DNA from: Bog-532 sp036495425
GTDB lineage: Bacteria > Actinomycetota > Actinomycetes > Streptosporangiales > Streptosporangiaceae
Reading direction: 5' to 3'
Assembly (NCBI GenBank): GCA_036495425.1
Contig: DASXMW010000161.1
Coordinates: forward strand, 1 to 64,000
Length of the DNA stretch: 64,000 nucleotides
Below are positions 25,735-34,591 of this stretch, one piece after another. Both the position numbers and the translations under genes were made by a program. Under the pieces are notes generated by a model. It worked only from the letters and a program-made list of their open reading frames with translations, ran no database searches and was not told the DNA's origin. The first letter of the stretch is position 1. Every line of letters begins with the position of its first letter.

Positions 25735-26088
25735 ATGAAGCAGTACCTGCTCAGCATGTACCAGCCCGAGGGCCCCATCCCGCCGCCCGAGGTGCTGGGG
25801 CCGGTCATGGAGAAGCTCGGGGTGGTGCGGCGTGAGCTTCAGGACCAGAACGCCTGGGTGTTCGGCCAGGGGCTGCACGCCCCCGAGACCGCCACCGTGC
25901 TGCGGGCCCAGGGCGACGACGTGATCGTGACCGACGGGCCGTTCGCCGAGGGCAAGGAGTACCTGGGCGGGGTCACGATCATCAAGGCGCCCGACCTGGA
26001 CGCCGCGCTGGCCTGGGCGGGCCGCTACGCGGAGATCACCGGCCTGCCCATCGAGGTCCGGCCGTTCCAGGGGGAAACGGCGGAGTGA
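25735..26088 (+). CDS. YCII/DGPF-domain protein (ECF42 partner)
   Basis: A 117-residue DGPF-type YCII protein, with the name-giving motif in VTDGPFAEGKEYLGG (about residues 63-77). GAAGGAGC precedes the ATG. Its TGA overlaps the GTG of the sigma factor gene (GTGA), a coupling found in the ECF42 group, where DGPF genes are the regulon members and partners. Biochemical function is not established; the fold resembles ferredoxin-like dimeric proteins. Confidence 0.88.
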   Translation: MKQYLLSMYQPEGPIPPPEVLGPVMEKLGVVRRELQDQNAWVFGQGLHAPETATVLRAQGDDVIVTDGPFAEGKEYLGGVTIIKAPDLDAALAWAGRYAEITGLPIEVRPFQGETAE

Positions 26089-27344
26089 CCACCGCCGCCG
26101 GGGCCGGGGCCGCCGCCGGGGCGGCCCGCGTCGAGGCCGTGTTCCGGGCCGAGTACGGCCGCGCGGTCGCCGTGCTGACCGGGGTGTTCGGCGACATCGA
26201 CGTGGCCGAGGAAGCGGTACAGGAGGCGTTCGCCACCGCGGTCCAGCGCTGGCCCGCCGACGGGCTGCCGCCCAGCCCGGCGGGCTGGATCATCACCACG
26301 GCCCGCAACCGGGCCATCGACCGCCTGCGCCGGGAGTCGTCGCGGGACGACCGCCAGGCGCAGGCGGCCCAGCTCCAGGCCACCCGGGCCGCGGCGGCGG
26401 CCGGGCTGGCCGAGTCAGATCAGGAGGGCCCGGTGCGCGACGACAGGCTGCGGCTGATCTTCACCTGCTGCCACCCGGCCCTGGCCCCCACGGCCCAGGT
26501 GGCGCTGACCCTGCGCCTGCTCGGCGGCCTGTCCACCGAGCAGATCGCCCGCGCGTTCCTGGTCCCGGAGGCGACCATGGCCCAGCGGCTGGTCCGGGCC
26601 AAGGCCAAGATCCGGGACGCGCGCATCCCGTACCGGATCCCGCGCGACGCCGACCTGCCGGACCGCCGGCGGGCGGTGCTGGCCGTGGTGTACCTGATCT
26701 TCAACGAGGGCTACCTGGCCAGCGCGGGCGACGCGCTGACCCGGGCCGGGCTGTGCGCCGAAGCCATCCGGCTCGGGCGCCTGCTGGCCGAACTGATGCC
26801 GGACGAGCCCGAGGTTCTCGGGCTGCTGGCGCTGATGCTGCTCACCGAGGCCCGCCGTCCGGCCCGCACCGCCGCCGACGGGGCGCTGATTCCCCTGGAC
26901 GAGCAGGATCGTGGCCGCTGGGACCGTGACCAGATCGCCGAAGGCCAGGCGCTGGTGCGCCGCTGCCTGCGGCGTGACCAGCCGGGGCCGTACCAGCTCC
27001 AGGCCGCGATCAGCGCCGTGCACAGCGATGCCGCCACCGCCGCCGCGACCGCCTGGGACCAGATCCTGGCCCTGTACGACCAGTTGCTGGCCTGCGCGCC
27101 GAGCCCGGTAGTGGCGCTGCACCGGGCGGTCGCGGTGGCCGAGGTGGACGGGCCCGGCCCGGCGCTGGCCCTGGTCGATCAGCTGGACCTGGACCGGTAT
27201 CACGTGTTCCACGCCGTCCGGGCCGACCTGCTGCGGCGGCTGGGCCGGCCCGGAGAGGCCGACCAGGCCTACCGGGCGGCCATGGCCGGCACCGGGAACC
27301 GGGCCGAGCGCGAGTTCCTGGACCGCCGCCGCCGCGGCCTATGA
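26085..27344 (+). CDS. ECF42-type RNA polymerase sigma factor
   Basis: A 419-residue extracytoplasmic-function sigma factor with a long C-terminal extension. Region 2 is at about residues 20-85 (VEAVFRAEYGRAVAVL to ARNRAIDRLRRE) and region 4 at about 120-190 (LRLLGGLSTEQIARAFLVPEATMAQRLVRAK). The following helical domain with TPR-like repeats (DUF6596 type) is typical of ECF42 and replaces a separate anti-sigma factor. It is coupled to the DGPF gene. ECF42 members direct transcription of DGPF genes; the inducing signal is unclear. Confidence 0.92.
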   Translation: MTTAAGAGAAAGAARVEAVFRAEYGRAVAVLTGVFGDIDVAEEAVQEAFATAVQRWPADGLPPSPAGWIITTARNRAIDRLRRESSRDDRQAQAAQLQATRAAAAAGLAESDQEGPVRDDRLRLIFTCCHPALAPTAQVALTLRLLGGLSTEQIARAFLVPEATMAQRLVRAKAKIRDARIPYRIPRDADLPDRRRAVLAVVYLIFNEGYLASAGDALTRAGLCAEAIRLGRLLAELMPDEPEVLGLLALMLLTEARRPARTAADGALIPLDEQDRGRWDRDQIAEGQALVRRCLRRDQPGPYQLQAAISAVHSDAATAAATAWDQILALYDQLLACAPSPVVALHRAVAVAEVDGPGPALALVDQLDLDRYHVFHAVRADLLRRLGRPGEADQAYRAAMAGTGNRAEREFLDRRRRGL

Positions 27345-28532
27345 CCCGGTGGGGACCCGGACCGAGCGGGCCCAGCCCGGGGCGTCGGGGGCGTGGTCGC
27401 CGAGCAGGGCGATGAGCACCCGCATGCCCTTGGGCGGTCCGGCCGGCCAGGGGGTGAACCCGTCGGTCAGCACCACCGTGATCGACGGGCGGGGCCGCAG
27501 GGCCGCGGCCGCGCCGATGCCCGCCCCCATGTCGGTGCCCCCGCCGCCGACCAGCTCGACCTGCCGGGCCGACGTCACCCGCTGGGCCGCCCCGACCGCG
27601 GTGTCGCAGGCCAGCACGCGCAGCTGGCGGCTCACGCCCAGCGAGCGCAGCAGCCCCTCCACCTCGGCCAGGACCATGGCCAGCAGCTCCTCGGTCATGC
27701 TGCCGGAGGTGTCGCAGACCACGGCCACGTCCGGGACCGGGCGGCGCAGCGCGGGCAGGACCACGTCGCCGACGGCGGCGGCCCGCCGGGACGGGCGGCG
27801 GTAGGAGTAGTCGGCCGCCCCGGCCCGGTCGGCCACGGCCCGGCGCAGCTCCGCGGCCAGCAGGGTGCGCCAGTTGACCACCGGGGACAGGGTCTGCCGG
27901 GCCCACCGGGCCAGCCCGGCGGGCACGGTCCCGGCCTCGCGGCCGTGGCGCAGGATCTCGGTCGCGACCTGGCGGCGCAGCAGGTCGCTCTGCCAGCCGG
28001 GCAGGCCTTCCGGCCCGTCGTCTCCCGGCGGGGACTCGGAGTCGCCGGGCCGGGGCTGGCCGTCGGCCCCGCTGCCGCAGTCGCCGTCGCTGTCGTGGTC
28101 CGGGGCCGGGTGGAAGTACTGCTCGGCCAGGCCCCCGGGATCGGCGCCCAGGTGGTGCGGCAGCACCGGGTCGCCGGGCAGGTCCAGGCCGGCCGGGATC
28201 AGGTCGTCGTTGATCTCCGCGTCGGCGGCCCGGGTCCAGGCCGGGGCGTCCTCGGGCCGGATGCCCAGGGCCCGGGCCCGGCCGGCGTGCTCGCGCAGCA
28301 GGTGACAGACGTGGTGCACGAGCACGCTGCCGAACTGGGCCGCGGTCCACTGGGCGGCCAGGTCCGGGTCGGCCCGCAGCCGCCAGTGCTCGTCCACCGC
28401 CACCGACGCCGACCCCGGCGCCGCCGTCACCTGGGTGGCGAAGACGCCGGTGGCCAGGTAGGGGAACCGGGCCGCCGCCCACAGCCGGGCCCCGGCCAGC
28501 CCGGGTATGGGGCCGCCCGCGGGGCTGGTCAT
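27339..28532 (-). CDS. VWA-like metallopeptidase-type protein (DUF2201 type)
   Basis: A 397-residue protein, the last gene of a four-gene operon. The N-terminal part holds a His-rich helix VHHVCHLLREH (about residues 73-83), like the metal-binding helix of DUF2201/VWA-like putative metallopeptidases. An acidic, Pro/Gly-rich linker follows, then a C-terminal von Willebrand A domain with the MIDAS motif DTSGSMT (about residue 268) and GGGTDMGAG. Its ATG overlaps the ATPase stop (ATGA). The MoxR ATPase is expected to remodel or load it. It overlaps the convergent sigma factor gene by six bases. Confidence 0.85.
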   Translation of the reverse strand: MTSPAGGPIPGLAGARLWAAARFPYLATGVFATQVTAAPGSASVAVDEHWRLRADPDLAAQWTAAQFGSVLVHHVCHLLREHAGRARALGIRPEDAPAWTRAADAEINDDLIPAGLDLPGDPVLPHHLGADPGGLAEQYFHPAPDHDSDGDCGSGADGQPRPGDSESPPGDDGPEGLPGWQSDLLRRQVATEILRHGREAGTVPAGLARWARQTLSPVVNWRTLLAAELRRAVADRAGAADYSYRRPSRRAAAVGDVVLPALRRPVPDVAVVCDTSGSMTEELLAMVLAEVEGLLRSLGVSRQLRVLACDTAVGAAQRVTSARQVELVGGGGTDMGAGIGAAAALRPRPSITVVLTDGFTPWPAGPPKGMRVLIALLGDHAPDAPGWARSVRVPTGS

Positions 28533-29668
28533 GACGAGAGCAGTCCGGCGTCGCGCAGGACCGGGGCGAACAACCGGATCTCCGGCGGCAGCGTGGCTCC
28601 GGGTGGGCGGTGCCGGGCCAGCACCCGGGCCGCGGCCGCGGCCACGTCCGGGGTCCGGGTGGCCGCGGCCCCCAGCACCCGCCAGCCCGCGGCCCAGCGT
28701 TCCGGCGTGAGGTCGGCGGCCACGGCCGAGGTGACCGCGGCCAGCGCCGCGTAGGCCCGGTCGGCCCGCTCGGGCAGGGTGAACGCGGCCGGGTCGGCCA
28801 GCACCTCTTCCGGGTCGGGCAGGTCCATCTCGGCCAGCCAGGTCAGGAACTCCGCGCCCGCGCCGTCGCCGACGCAGCCCCGGACCAGCGCCGACCGGGT
28901 CTGGCCGCCGGCCCCGGCCGCGCCGGCCGCGGCCCACAGCCGGGCCGTCATCTCCCAGGTGCGGGGGCTGGGCCAGCCCCGCCCGGCTGAGGCCGGGTCG
29001 GCCGGCGGCGCGCAGGCCAGCGCGGGCCGCACCCGCAGGAACGCGGCGACCAGGCCCCGGGCCATGATCTCCTCGGCGCCGGCGTCCCCGGCCAGCTCCG
29101 GCACCCGCGGCGGGGCCCAGCCGCCGGCCAGCCCCTCGGCCACCACCCGGGGGTTGATCTCCCAGGTCAGGTGGCAGAGCCGGTTGGCCAGGGGCGCCGA
29201 CAGGTCCCAGCCGTCGGCGGCCTGCTCGGGCGGGTTGGCCGCCGCCACCACGGCCACCTCGGCGGGCAGTTCCAGGTCGCCCACCACCCGTTCCAGCACC
29301 ACCCGCAGCAGCGCGGCCTGCACCGCGGGCGGCGCCGTGCTCAGCTCGTCCAGGAACAGCAGGCCGCGGCCTTCGGCGGCCAGGCGCTGGGCCCAGGCCG
29401 GGGGCGCGAACCTGACCCCCTGGCCCACCACCACCGGCAGGCCCGCGAAGTCGGACGGCTCCCGGATCGAGGCGATCACGGTCTCGCAGGGCAGGCCGGC
29501 CGCGGCGGCCAGGGCCCGGATGGCCGAGGTCTTCCCGGTGCCGGGCGCGCCCCACAGCAGCACCGGCACCTGGGCCGCCACCGCCACCGTCAGCGCGGCC
29601 ACGGTGGGATCGGCGTCGACCGCGCCGGCCGCGGTGGTGACCGTGCCCGGCTCCTCGTCCACGCTCAA
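28529..29668 (-). CDS. MoxR-type AAA+ ATPase
   Basis: A 379-residue AAA+ ATPase. Walker A is in LLWGAPGTGKTS, Walker B in GLLFLDELSTAP, and sensor 1 in VAAANPPEQ. The helix-2 insert region IREPSDFAGLPV is typical of MoxR/RavA-like chaperone ATPases. Such proteins work with VWA-domain partners, here encoded immediately downstream with an ATGA overlap. TTG 29668 overlaps the upstream stop and has GGGAGA six bases before it; GTG 29662 in the same frame is an alternative. Confidence 0.9.
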   Translation of the reverse strand: MSVDEEPGTVTTAAGAVDADPTVAALTVAVAAQVPVLLWGAPGTGKTSAIRALAAAAGLPCETVIASIREPSDFAGLPVVVGQGVRFAPPAWAQRLAAEGRGLLFLDELSTAPPAVQAALLRVVLERVVGDLELPAEVAVVAAANPPEQAADGWDLSAPLANRLCHLTWEINPRVVAEGLAGGWAPPRVPELAGDAGAEEIMARGLVAAFLRVRPALACAPPADPASAGRGWPSPRTWEMTARLWAAAGAAGAGGQTRSALVRGCVGDGAGAEFLTWLAEMDLPDPEEVLADPAAFTLPERADRAYAALAAVTSAVAADLTPERWAAGWRVLGAAATRTPDVAAAAARVLARHRPPGATLPPEIRLFAPVLRDAGLLSS

Positions 29669-30654
29669 GTGGTGTCTCCCTCGTCGGTTATCTCCCAGTG
29701 TGGGGGGTCGTCGCCGGTGGCCCGCACGGTGAGCCGCACCGGCTCCCGGCCCGGGGCGGCCACGGCCAGCACGGTGGCCTCGGGGTAGGCGGCCTGCTCG
29801 ACCGCGACGACCAGGTGCCGGCGGCCCGGGCCGGCCAGGGCCAGCCCCGGCGCCCACACCGTGGCCAGCCAGGTCACCGGCAGGGCCGCGTGCAGGCGCG
29901 GGCCCGCGCCCGAGCGCACCAGCTCCAGTTCCGCTCCGCCGCCCGGCCACCCGCCGGCGTCCTCGCCGGGCAGGCTGACGTCGACCAGGTCCGGGTCCAC
30001 CCCCAGCCAGGCTTCGGCGACCAGGGCCAGCCGCCCGGTCAGCGCGACCTCCAGCTCGGGCCGGTGGTCCGGCACCTCGGCCACCCGGGAGCCGCCGGGG
30101 CCGAAGCTGGCCGCGACCGTGCCCGACAACGCCAGGTGGAACGCGGGCCCCAGGGCCAGCAGGGTCAGCAGCTCCAGGCGTTCGGTCCGCAGCCGCTCCA
30201 GCTCCGGCGACGGGCCCGGACCGCCGATGCCGCCGATGCCGCCCAGGGCGCCGGCCCGGATCATCGGCCGGCTGCCGACCCGGCCCCCGGCCAGCGCGGG
30301 CCCGGCGCTGCCCACCACCCGGCCCCCCGGCCGCCGCCTGGTGTACCGGCCGCCCAGCCGGTTCTCGCGGAAGTCCCGCACGTCGTCCCAGCTGACCCCG
30401 ACGTCGTCGTCCGGGGCCCGGGGCCCTATCGCGAGCACGCTCAGGTCGGCCGAATGCCGGTGCCAGGCTTCGGCCACCTCCTGGCAGCCGGTCTTCTCCC
30501 CGCCCAGCGCGGCCAGCACCGCCTCGGCCTCGGGGTCGCCGTGCGCGGGCAGGCTGAGCTGCCCGTCCGCCCAGCGCACCGGGTGGGTGCCGTCCCCGCA
30601 CGGCACCCAGGTCTCGGCGGCGGGCAGCGCCCGCCACCAGTCCGGCCCGGTCAC
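29665..30654 (-). CDS. Unassigned protein of the MoxR/VWA operon (329 aa)
   Basis: I do not recognise this protein's family by sequence. It begins TGPDWWRALPAAETWVPCGDG with an HPVRWADGQLSLPAHGD segment and a Cys in EKTGCQEV. The middle is Gly/Arg-rich and ends in a flexible IGGIGGPGPSP stretch. The last 130 residues are strand-rich and start with a leucine-rich helix. Both ends overlap neighbours (GTGA with the gene before, TTGA with the ATPase gene), so it is made in step with them. It may be the third component reported for MoxR-VWA gene sets, which is inference from position only. Confidence 0.65.
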   Translation of the reverse strand: MTGPDWWRALPAAETWVPCGDGTHPVRWADGQLSLPAHGDPEAEAVLAALGGEKTGCQEVAEAWHRHSADLSVLAIGPRAPDDDVGVSWDDVRDFRENRLGGRYTRRRPGGRVVGSAGPALAGGRVGSRPMIRAGALGGIGGIGGPGPSPELERLRTERLELLTLLALGPAFHLALSGTVAASFGPGGSRVAEVPDHRPELEVALTGRLALVAEAWLGVDPDLVDVSLPGEDAGGWPGGGAELELVRSGAGPRLHAALPVTWLATVWAPGLALAGPGRRHLVVAVEQAAYPEATVLAVAAPGREPVRLTVRATGDDPPHWEITDEGDTT

Positions 30655-32063
30655 GGCGCGGCCCACCAGTGCAGCGGCACGTCGGCCCGGACCTGGCTGG
30701 TCAGCGTGCTGGCCAGCAGGGTGATCCGGGCGGTGTCCCGGCCCAGTGGCGGCAGCACCTGCAGCGAGCCGGTGATCTCGCCGGGCACGTCGCTGCCCCA
30801 GGACCCGGGCACGGCCACGTGCCACTGGCCGGTGTCGTCGCGCAGCCAGCAGCAGAAACGCGGGTGGGAGAGGGGCCCGACGTCGGCGACCAGCCGGTCC
30901 GAGCGCTCCCGGCCCACCACCACGTGCAGCCAGGTCTGGTTGCCGCGGGTGTGCAGACCGGTCACGGCGACCTGGGCGCCGTCCACGTCGGGCAGGACCA
31001 GACCGGTGCTGGCCGTGCCGTCGCGGGTCGCGGGCCGGTGCCGCCGGCCGGACCAGGCCAGCACGCTGAGCCAGGGGGCGGGCAGGTCGGCGCGGGGGGT
31101 GGCGGTCAGGTCGTGGCCTTCGATGTCCATCCGCTCGCAGATCGTGGCCAGGTACCCGGGCACCGGGCTGAACGGGGACAGGGCCCCGGCCGCCTCCAGG
31201 CCGGCCACCACGTCCCCGAGGCCGCGGGCCCGCTCCCAGGCATCGCCGGGCCACCCGGCCGAGTTGACCAGGATCTGCTGGGCCATGTGCTCCAGCAGCT
31301 GCTCGCCGGGCGGGCGGTCCTGGGGCCGGGTGCTCACGTTCGCGGGCGGGGCCGGGGCGGTCAGGTCGATCCGGGCCCGGGGGGCGGCGTCGCCGATGGT
31401 CAGCTCCAGCCACCGGGTCCCGGCGGGCGGGGCCGGTTCGATGACCAGGCGGCCCTCCCAGTGGGTGCCGTTCCCGCCGCCGTAGAAGTTCACCTGGTAC
31501 TCGGTGCCCCGGTCGTCGGTCGCGGTGATCTTCATGAACGGTTCCGGGAAGCCGGCCAACCCCGGCCCGCCCGCGATGGCCGGGCGCATCGGGGCGATGG
31601 CCAGCGCCTGCGCTCGTTCCGCGGTCACCAGCAGCGACAGTACGTACAGCTCGCCGGCCACGAACTCGTCCCGGAACGGCAGCATCCGCCCCACGGAATA
31701 CACGCGCCACGGCGCGGCCGGCCCCGGAGCCAGGTCCGGGGCCGGGCCGGCGGTCGCGGCCGGGGCCGCCGCCGGGACCATCCGGGTCCTGGCCGGCCGC
31801 AGCAGCGGGCCCGCGGTCTGCGGGTGCAGCTGGTGCCGGACGGCCAGCGCGGCCTGGAACTGGAGCAGGATCTCGTCGGCCCGGTCGGCGTCCAGCGCGC
31901 CCACCGCGGTCAGCGCGGCCGCCACCCCGCTCAGCCGGGCGATGCAGTCGGTGAACACGGCCCGCGCGTTGGGCGCCGTGCCGAAATCGGGCAGCGTCCG
32001 GGAGCGCCGCAGCCCCGCCTCGGCGGCCAGGCGCAGATGCCGTTCCGCGCGTTCGCCGTTCAC
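30651..32063 (-). CDS. Unassigned first protein of the MoxR/VWA operon (470 aa)
   Basis: A 470-residue protein of unknown family, first gene of the four-gene operon. Residues 1-90 look helical, a Pro/Ala linker follows at about 95-115, and then come a Tyr-Ser-Val-Gly-Arg segment (WRVYSVGRMLPFRDEF) and several strand-rich blocks (YQVNFYGGGNGTHWEG, GNQTWLHVVVG, FCCWLRDDTGQWHV). No signal peptide or membrane span is seen. The GTG start has only a weak GACGGG in front. It is probably a substrate-recognition or scaffold part of the ATPase system (inference). Confidence 0.65.
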   Translation of the reverse strand: MNGERAERHLRLAAEAGLRRSRTLPDFGTAPNARAVFTDCIARLSGVAAALTAVGALDADRADEILLQFQAALAVRHQLHPQTAGPLLRPARTRMVPAAAPAATAGPAPDLAPGPAAPWRVYSVGRMLPFRDEFVAGELYVLSLLVTAERAQALAIAPMRPAIAGGPGLAGFPEPFMKITATDDRGTEYQVNFYGGGNGTHWEGRLVIEPAPPAGTRWLELTIGDAAPRARIDLTAPAPPANVSTRPQDRPPGEQLLEHMAQQILVNSAGWPGDAWERARGLGDVVAGLEAAGALSPFSPVPGYLATICERMDIEGHDLTATPRADLPAPWLSVLAWSGRRHRPATRDGTASTGLVLPDVDGAQVAVTGLHTRGNQTWLHVVVGRERSDRLVADVGPLSHPRFCCWLRDDTGQWHVAVPGSWGSDVPGEITGSLQVLPPLGRDTARITLLASTLTSQVRADVPLHWWAAP

Positions 32064-32230
32064 CCGTCTACGGTCTCACCCCGGCCGGCCCACAGCGAAT
32101 CGGCGACCCCCGGCGAAAGGTCCGGAAAGTGCGGGGCCGGGCGGGCGAGGATGAGATTCGCCTGCCCGGCCCTCCGGCCACCGGCAGAACTATGACGTGG
32201 TGCACGGGCCCGCTGGTTCCCCCGCGCGCA

Positions 32231-32437
32231 TCATTTTTCTGAGTTTTCGCTGGCTGAAGGGCCGGCCGCCGGGGTTGCCGGGTCGGGCCCGCCGGGCCAG
32301 TGGCCGGGCAGCGGCAACTCCAGTTCCTCCAGCCACGGCGGCGGCGGCCGGCGCCGGCCGTCCGCGTCCCAGGGGGAGGACGGATGACCCGGCGGCAGCC
32401 GCTCGAGGTGCGCCCGCATGTCGGTGTCGGAGGCCAT
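32231..32437 (-). CDS. Small conserved-looking hypothetical protein
   Basis: A 68-residue protein beginning MASDTDMRAHLERLPPGHPSSPW, rich in Pro and acidic residues. The ATG at 32437 follows GGGGAG at proper spacing. Related short proteins with the same GHPSSPW-like start occur in other actinomycetes as far as I recall, with no known role. An overlapping frame (32190-32444) is less likely because it is a low-complexity Ala/Arg/Pro reading. It lies 167 bases upstream of the MoxR operon on the same strand. Confidence 0.5.
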   Translation of the reverse strand: MASDTDMRAHLERLPPGHPSSPWDADGRRRPPPPWLEELELPLPGHWPGGPDPATPAAGPSASENSEK

Positions 32438-32571
32438 CGCTCACTCCCCGTGATCGTCGCTCAGAGTCATCACACGATATTGAAGGTCGCGGACGGCGGC
32501 GGCGGGTTCGGCCGGCCTGCCCGCCCCCGCGGGTGCCCGCCGGCTGCCGACGCCGGATTCGCGGCCGACCG

Positions 32572-32611
32572 GAGCGACCGGGGCCCCTCGGGTGTCGGGC
32601 CCCGGTCGCTC
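32572..32611 (-). terminator. Strong hairpin terminator after the CBS-domain gene
   Basis: A perfect 15-bp stem (arms 32572-32586 and 32597-32611, beginning GAGCGACCGGGG) with a 10-base loop. It lies 59 bases downstream of the CBS-domain gene on the minus strand and before the small gene at 32437. No T-run follows, as is common for actinomycete terminators. Confidence 0.75.
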
Positions 32612-32669
32612 GTCTGGCCGGCCGCCAATTCAGCGGTACTGCTCAGCGCCGCCCGCGTGCGTGGTTAGG

Positions 32670-33092
32670 TCACGCCTGGGCGGTGGCCGCCTGGCTGCCC
32701 GGCGAGCCCGCCCGGGCCGCCCCCGACGACCAGCAGCGCACGATGTCCCGCATGGACAGCAGGCCGGCCACCTCGGACCCGTCCACCACGACCAGGTGCC
32801 GGAAGCCGCCGCGGACCATGGCCGCCGCGGCCTCCTCCAGCGTCCAGCCCGGGGCCGCGAACACCAGGTCCGACGTGTAGTGCTGGCTGACCAGCTCGGT
32901 GTCGGGGTCCTGCCCGGCCCCCACCGAGTCGAGCAGGTCGCGTTCGGTCAGGATCGCGATCCCTTCGTCGTCGGGGTCGATCACCACGGCCGCGCCGACG
33001 TGCCGCTCGGACATCTTGCGCGCGGCCTCGCGCAGGGTGTGGGCCGGCCCGATGGTCAGGACGAGGCTGGACATGCCGTCTCGTACGTTCAT
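32670..33092 (-). CDS. Tandem CBS-domain protein
   Basis: A 140-residue protein made of a CBS-domain pair, as in hypoxic-response-protein-1-like regulators. The first CBS motif is in VGAAVVIDPDDEGIAILTERD and the second in FRHLVVVDGSEVAGLLSMRD. CBS pairs bind adenine nucleotides. No catalytic domain is attached, so it probably acts as an energy-sensing partner of another protein, unknown here. The C-terminal 15 residues are Ala/Gly/Ser-rich. A strong terminator follows the gene. Confidence 0.88.
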   Translation of the reverse strand: MNVRDGMSSLVLTIGPAHTLREAARKMSERHVGAAVVIDPDDEGIAILTERDLLDSVGAGQDPDTELVSQHYTSDLVFAAPGWTLEEAAAAMVRGGFRHLVVVDGSEVAGLLSMRDIVRCWSSGAARAGSPGSQAATAQA

Positions 33093-33269
33093 GCGTGGTC
33101 ACCATCCAGGTATCGGCAGCGGGGAAGGGCGAGACTTTGTGAACTTGTGATCGCCGTTCCTACCAGCATGGGTGAAAAGCGGGCCTGGGACAAGAGGGCG
33201 GCCCGGGGCATCGGCGGCTGGCCCACTATGTGTCGTTTGCCCAGCTCAGGGCGGCCTTACGGTGTTTTC

Positions 33270-34055
33270 CTACGGGGCTTTGACGCGGGCCAGGACTTCT
33301 TCGTGCAGCAGCCCGTTGGTGCAGACGACGCTGCCGCCGTCCGGCGTGCGGGCCCCGTCGATGTCGGTGAACCGCCCGCCCGCTTCTTCCACGATGACCT
33401 GCAGCGCGGCAATGTCCCAGAGCGACACGTCGGGTTCGGCCGACACGTCGACCGCGCCCTCGGCCACCAGCACGTGCGACCAGAAGTCGCCGTAGGCCCG
33501 GCTCCGCCACACCGACTGGGTCAGGCCCAGGAAACCCTCGATCCGGCCCCGCTCGGCCCAGCCGCCCAGGCTGGAGTAGGACAGCGAGGCGTCGCCGAGC
33601 TGGCTGACCCCGGACACCGTGCACCGGGTGGCCTTGGTCAGGCTGCGCCCGGTCCAGGCCCCGCCGCCGGTGGCCGCCCACCAGCGCCGGCCCAGCGCGG
33701 GCGCGGACACCACGCCCACGGTGACCTCGTCCCCGTCCATCAGCCCGATCAGCGTGGCCCACACCGGGACGCCGCGGACGAAGTTCTTGGTCCCGTCGAT
33801 GGGATCGATGACCCAGCAGCGCGGGCCGTGCCCGGCCCGGCCGAACTCCTCGCCCAGCACCGCGTCGCGGGGCCGGGACCGGCGCAGCACGTTGCGCAGG
33901 GAGTCCTCGGCCGCGCGGTCGGCATCGGTGACCGGGGTCAGATCGGGCTTGGTCTCGACCTCGAGATTCAGCGCCCGGAAGCGCCGGGTGGTGATGTCGT
34001 CGGCCGCGTCGGCGAGGACGTGCGCGAATCGCAGGTCGTCGTCATAACGGGGCAC
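33270..34055 (-). CDS. hisN: Histidinol-phosphatase / inositol monophosphatase family
   Basis: A 261-residue Mg-dependent, lithium-sensitive-type phosphatase. Metal-site motifs are GEEFG, the signature WVIDPIDGTKNFVRG, and the late SLWDIAAL. The close fit to actinomycete HisN suggests histidinol-phosphate as substrate in histidine synthesis, although inositol monophosphates are hard to exclude by sequence. GTG 34055 (VPRYDDDLRFAHVLADAADD) is the family N-terminus; the very long open frame upstream is antisense to other genes. It is divergent from the DUF2087 gene. Confidence 0.88.
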   Translation of the reverse strand: MPRYDDDLRFAHVLADAADDITTRRFRALNLEVETKPDLTPVTDADRAAEDSLRNVLRRSRPRDAVLGEEFGRAGHGPRCWVIDPIDGTKNFVRGVPVWATLIGLMDGDEVTVGVVSAPALGRRWWAATGGGAWTGRSLTKATRCTVSGVSQLGDASLSYSSLGGWAERGRIEGFLGLTQSVWRSRAYGDFWSHVLVAEGAVDVSAEPDVSLWDIAALQVIVEEAGGRFTDIDGARTPDGGSVVCTNGLLHEEVLARVKAP

Positions 34056-34130
34056 GCGCAGAACGCTACCGCTTCGGCGACTCCGGTGACCAGGCGAGCG
34101 CCGGCGCGGCGCAGGGGGCACACTGAGGTG

Positions 34131-34457
34131 ATGGGCGATCTCAGCCTGGGAAGAGCGGGGGACGCGGCCAGCCGGGTGGCGGCCCGGCTGGACCTGGACG
34201 AGCAGTGCCGGCCGTTCGTTCGGGACGGCCGGATCGTGGCCATGCCGGCCCGCCCGGCCCGGCGCCGGCTGCTGCTGGACTGCGTGGCCCAGGCCTTCGA
34301 ACCCGGCCTGCGCTACCCGGAGGCCGTGGTCGACGACGTGCTGAGACAGCTGTGCGAGGACCACGCCGTGCTCCGCCGCTACCTGGTCGACGAGGGCTTC
34401 CTGTCCCGCCAGGCCGGCCTCTACTGGCGCAGCGGCGGCACCGTCGACCTGTGTTAG
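34131..34457 (+). CDS. DUF2087 domain protein
   Basis: A 108-residue protein consisting of a DUF2087 domain. The recognisable pattern runs FEPGLRYPEAVVDDVL, then LCEDHAVLRRYLVDEGFL and ends with LYWRSGG. The domain is often fused to regulators and is thought to bind nucleic acid or act in transcription, without proof. TGAGGTG precedes the ATG. After the stop, a G/C-rich stretch with CGGGGG/CCCCC pairings probably terminates transcription before the convergent rsgA gene. Confidence 0.85.
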   Translation: MGDLSLGRAGDAASRVAARLDLDEQCRPFVRDGRIVAMPARPARRRLLLDCVAQAFEPGLRYPEAVVDDVLRQLCEDHAVLRRYLVDEGFLSRQAGLYWRSGGTVDLC

Positions 34458-34591
34458 CCCGGGGGTAAGCCCCCCAAACCCCCCAACGCGGGCTGCGCCC
34501 GCGTAGCCCAAGGGGCACCCGACTGGCCCCGGGGCAAGCCCCCGCACCCCCAACCTCACAGGCCACTCCCACCTCAGGCGCCACTCGGGCC

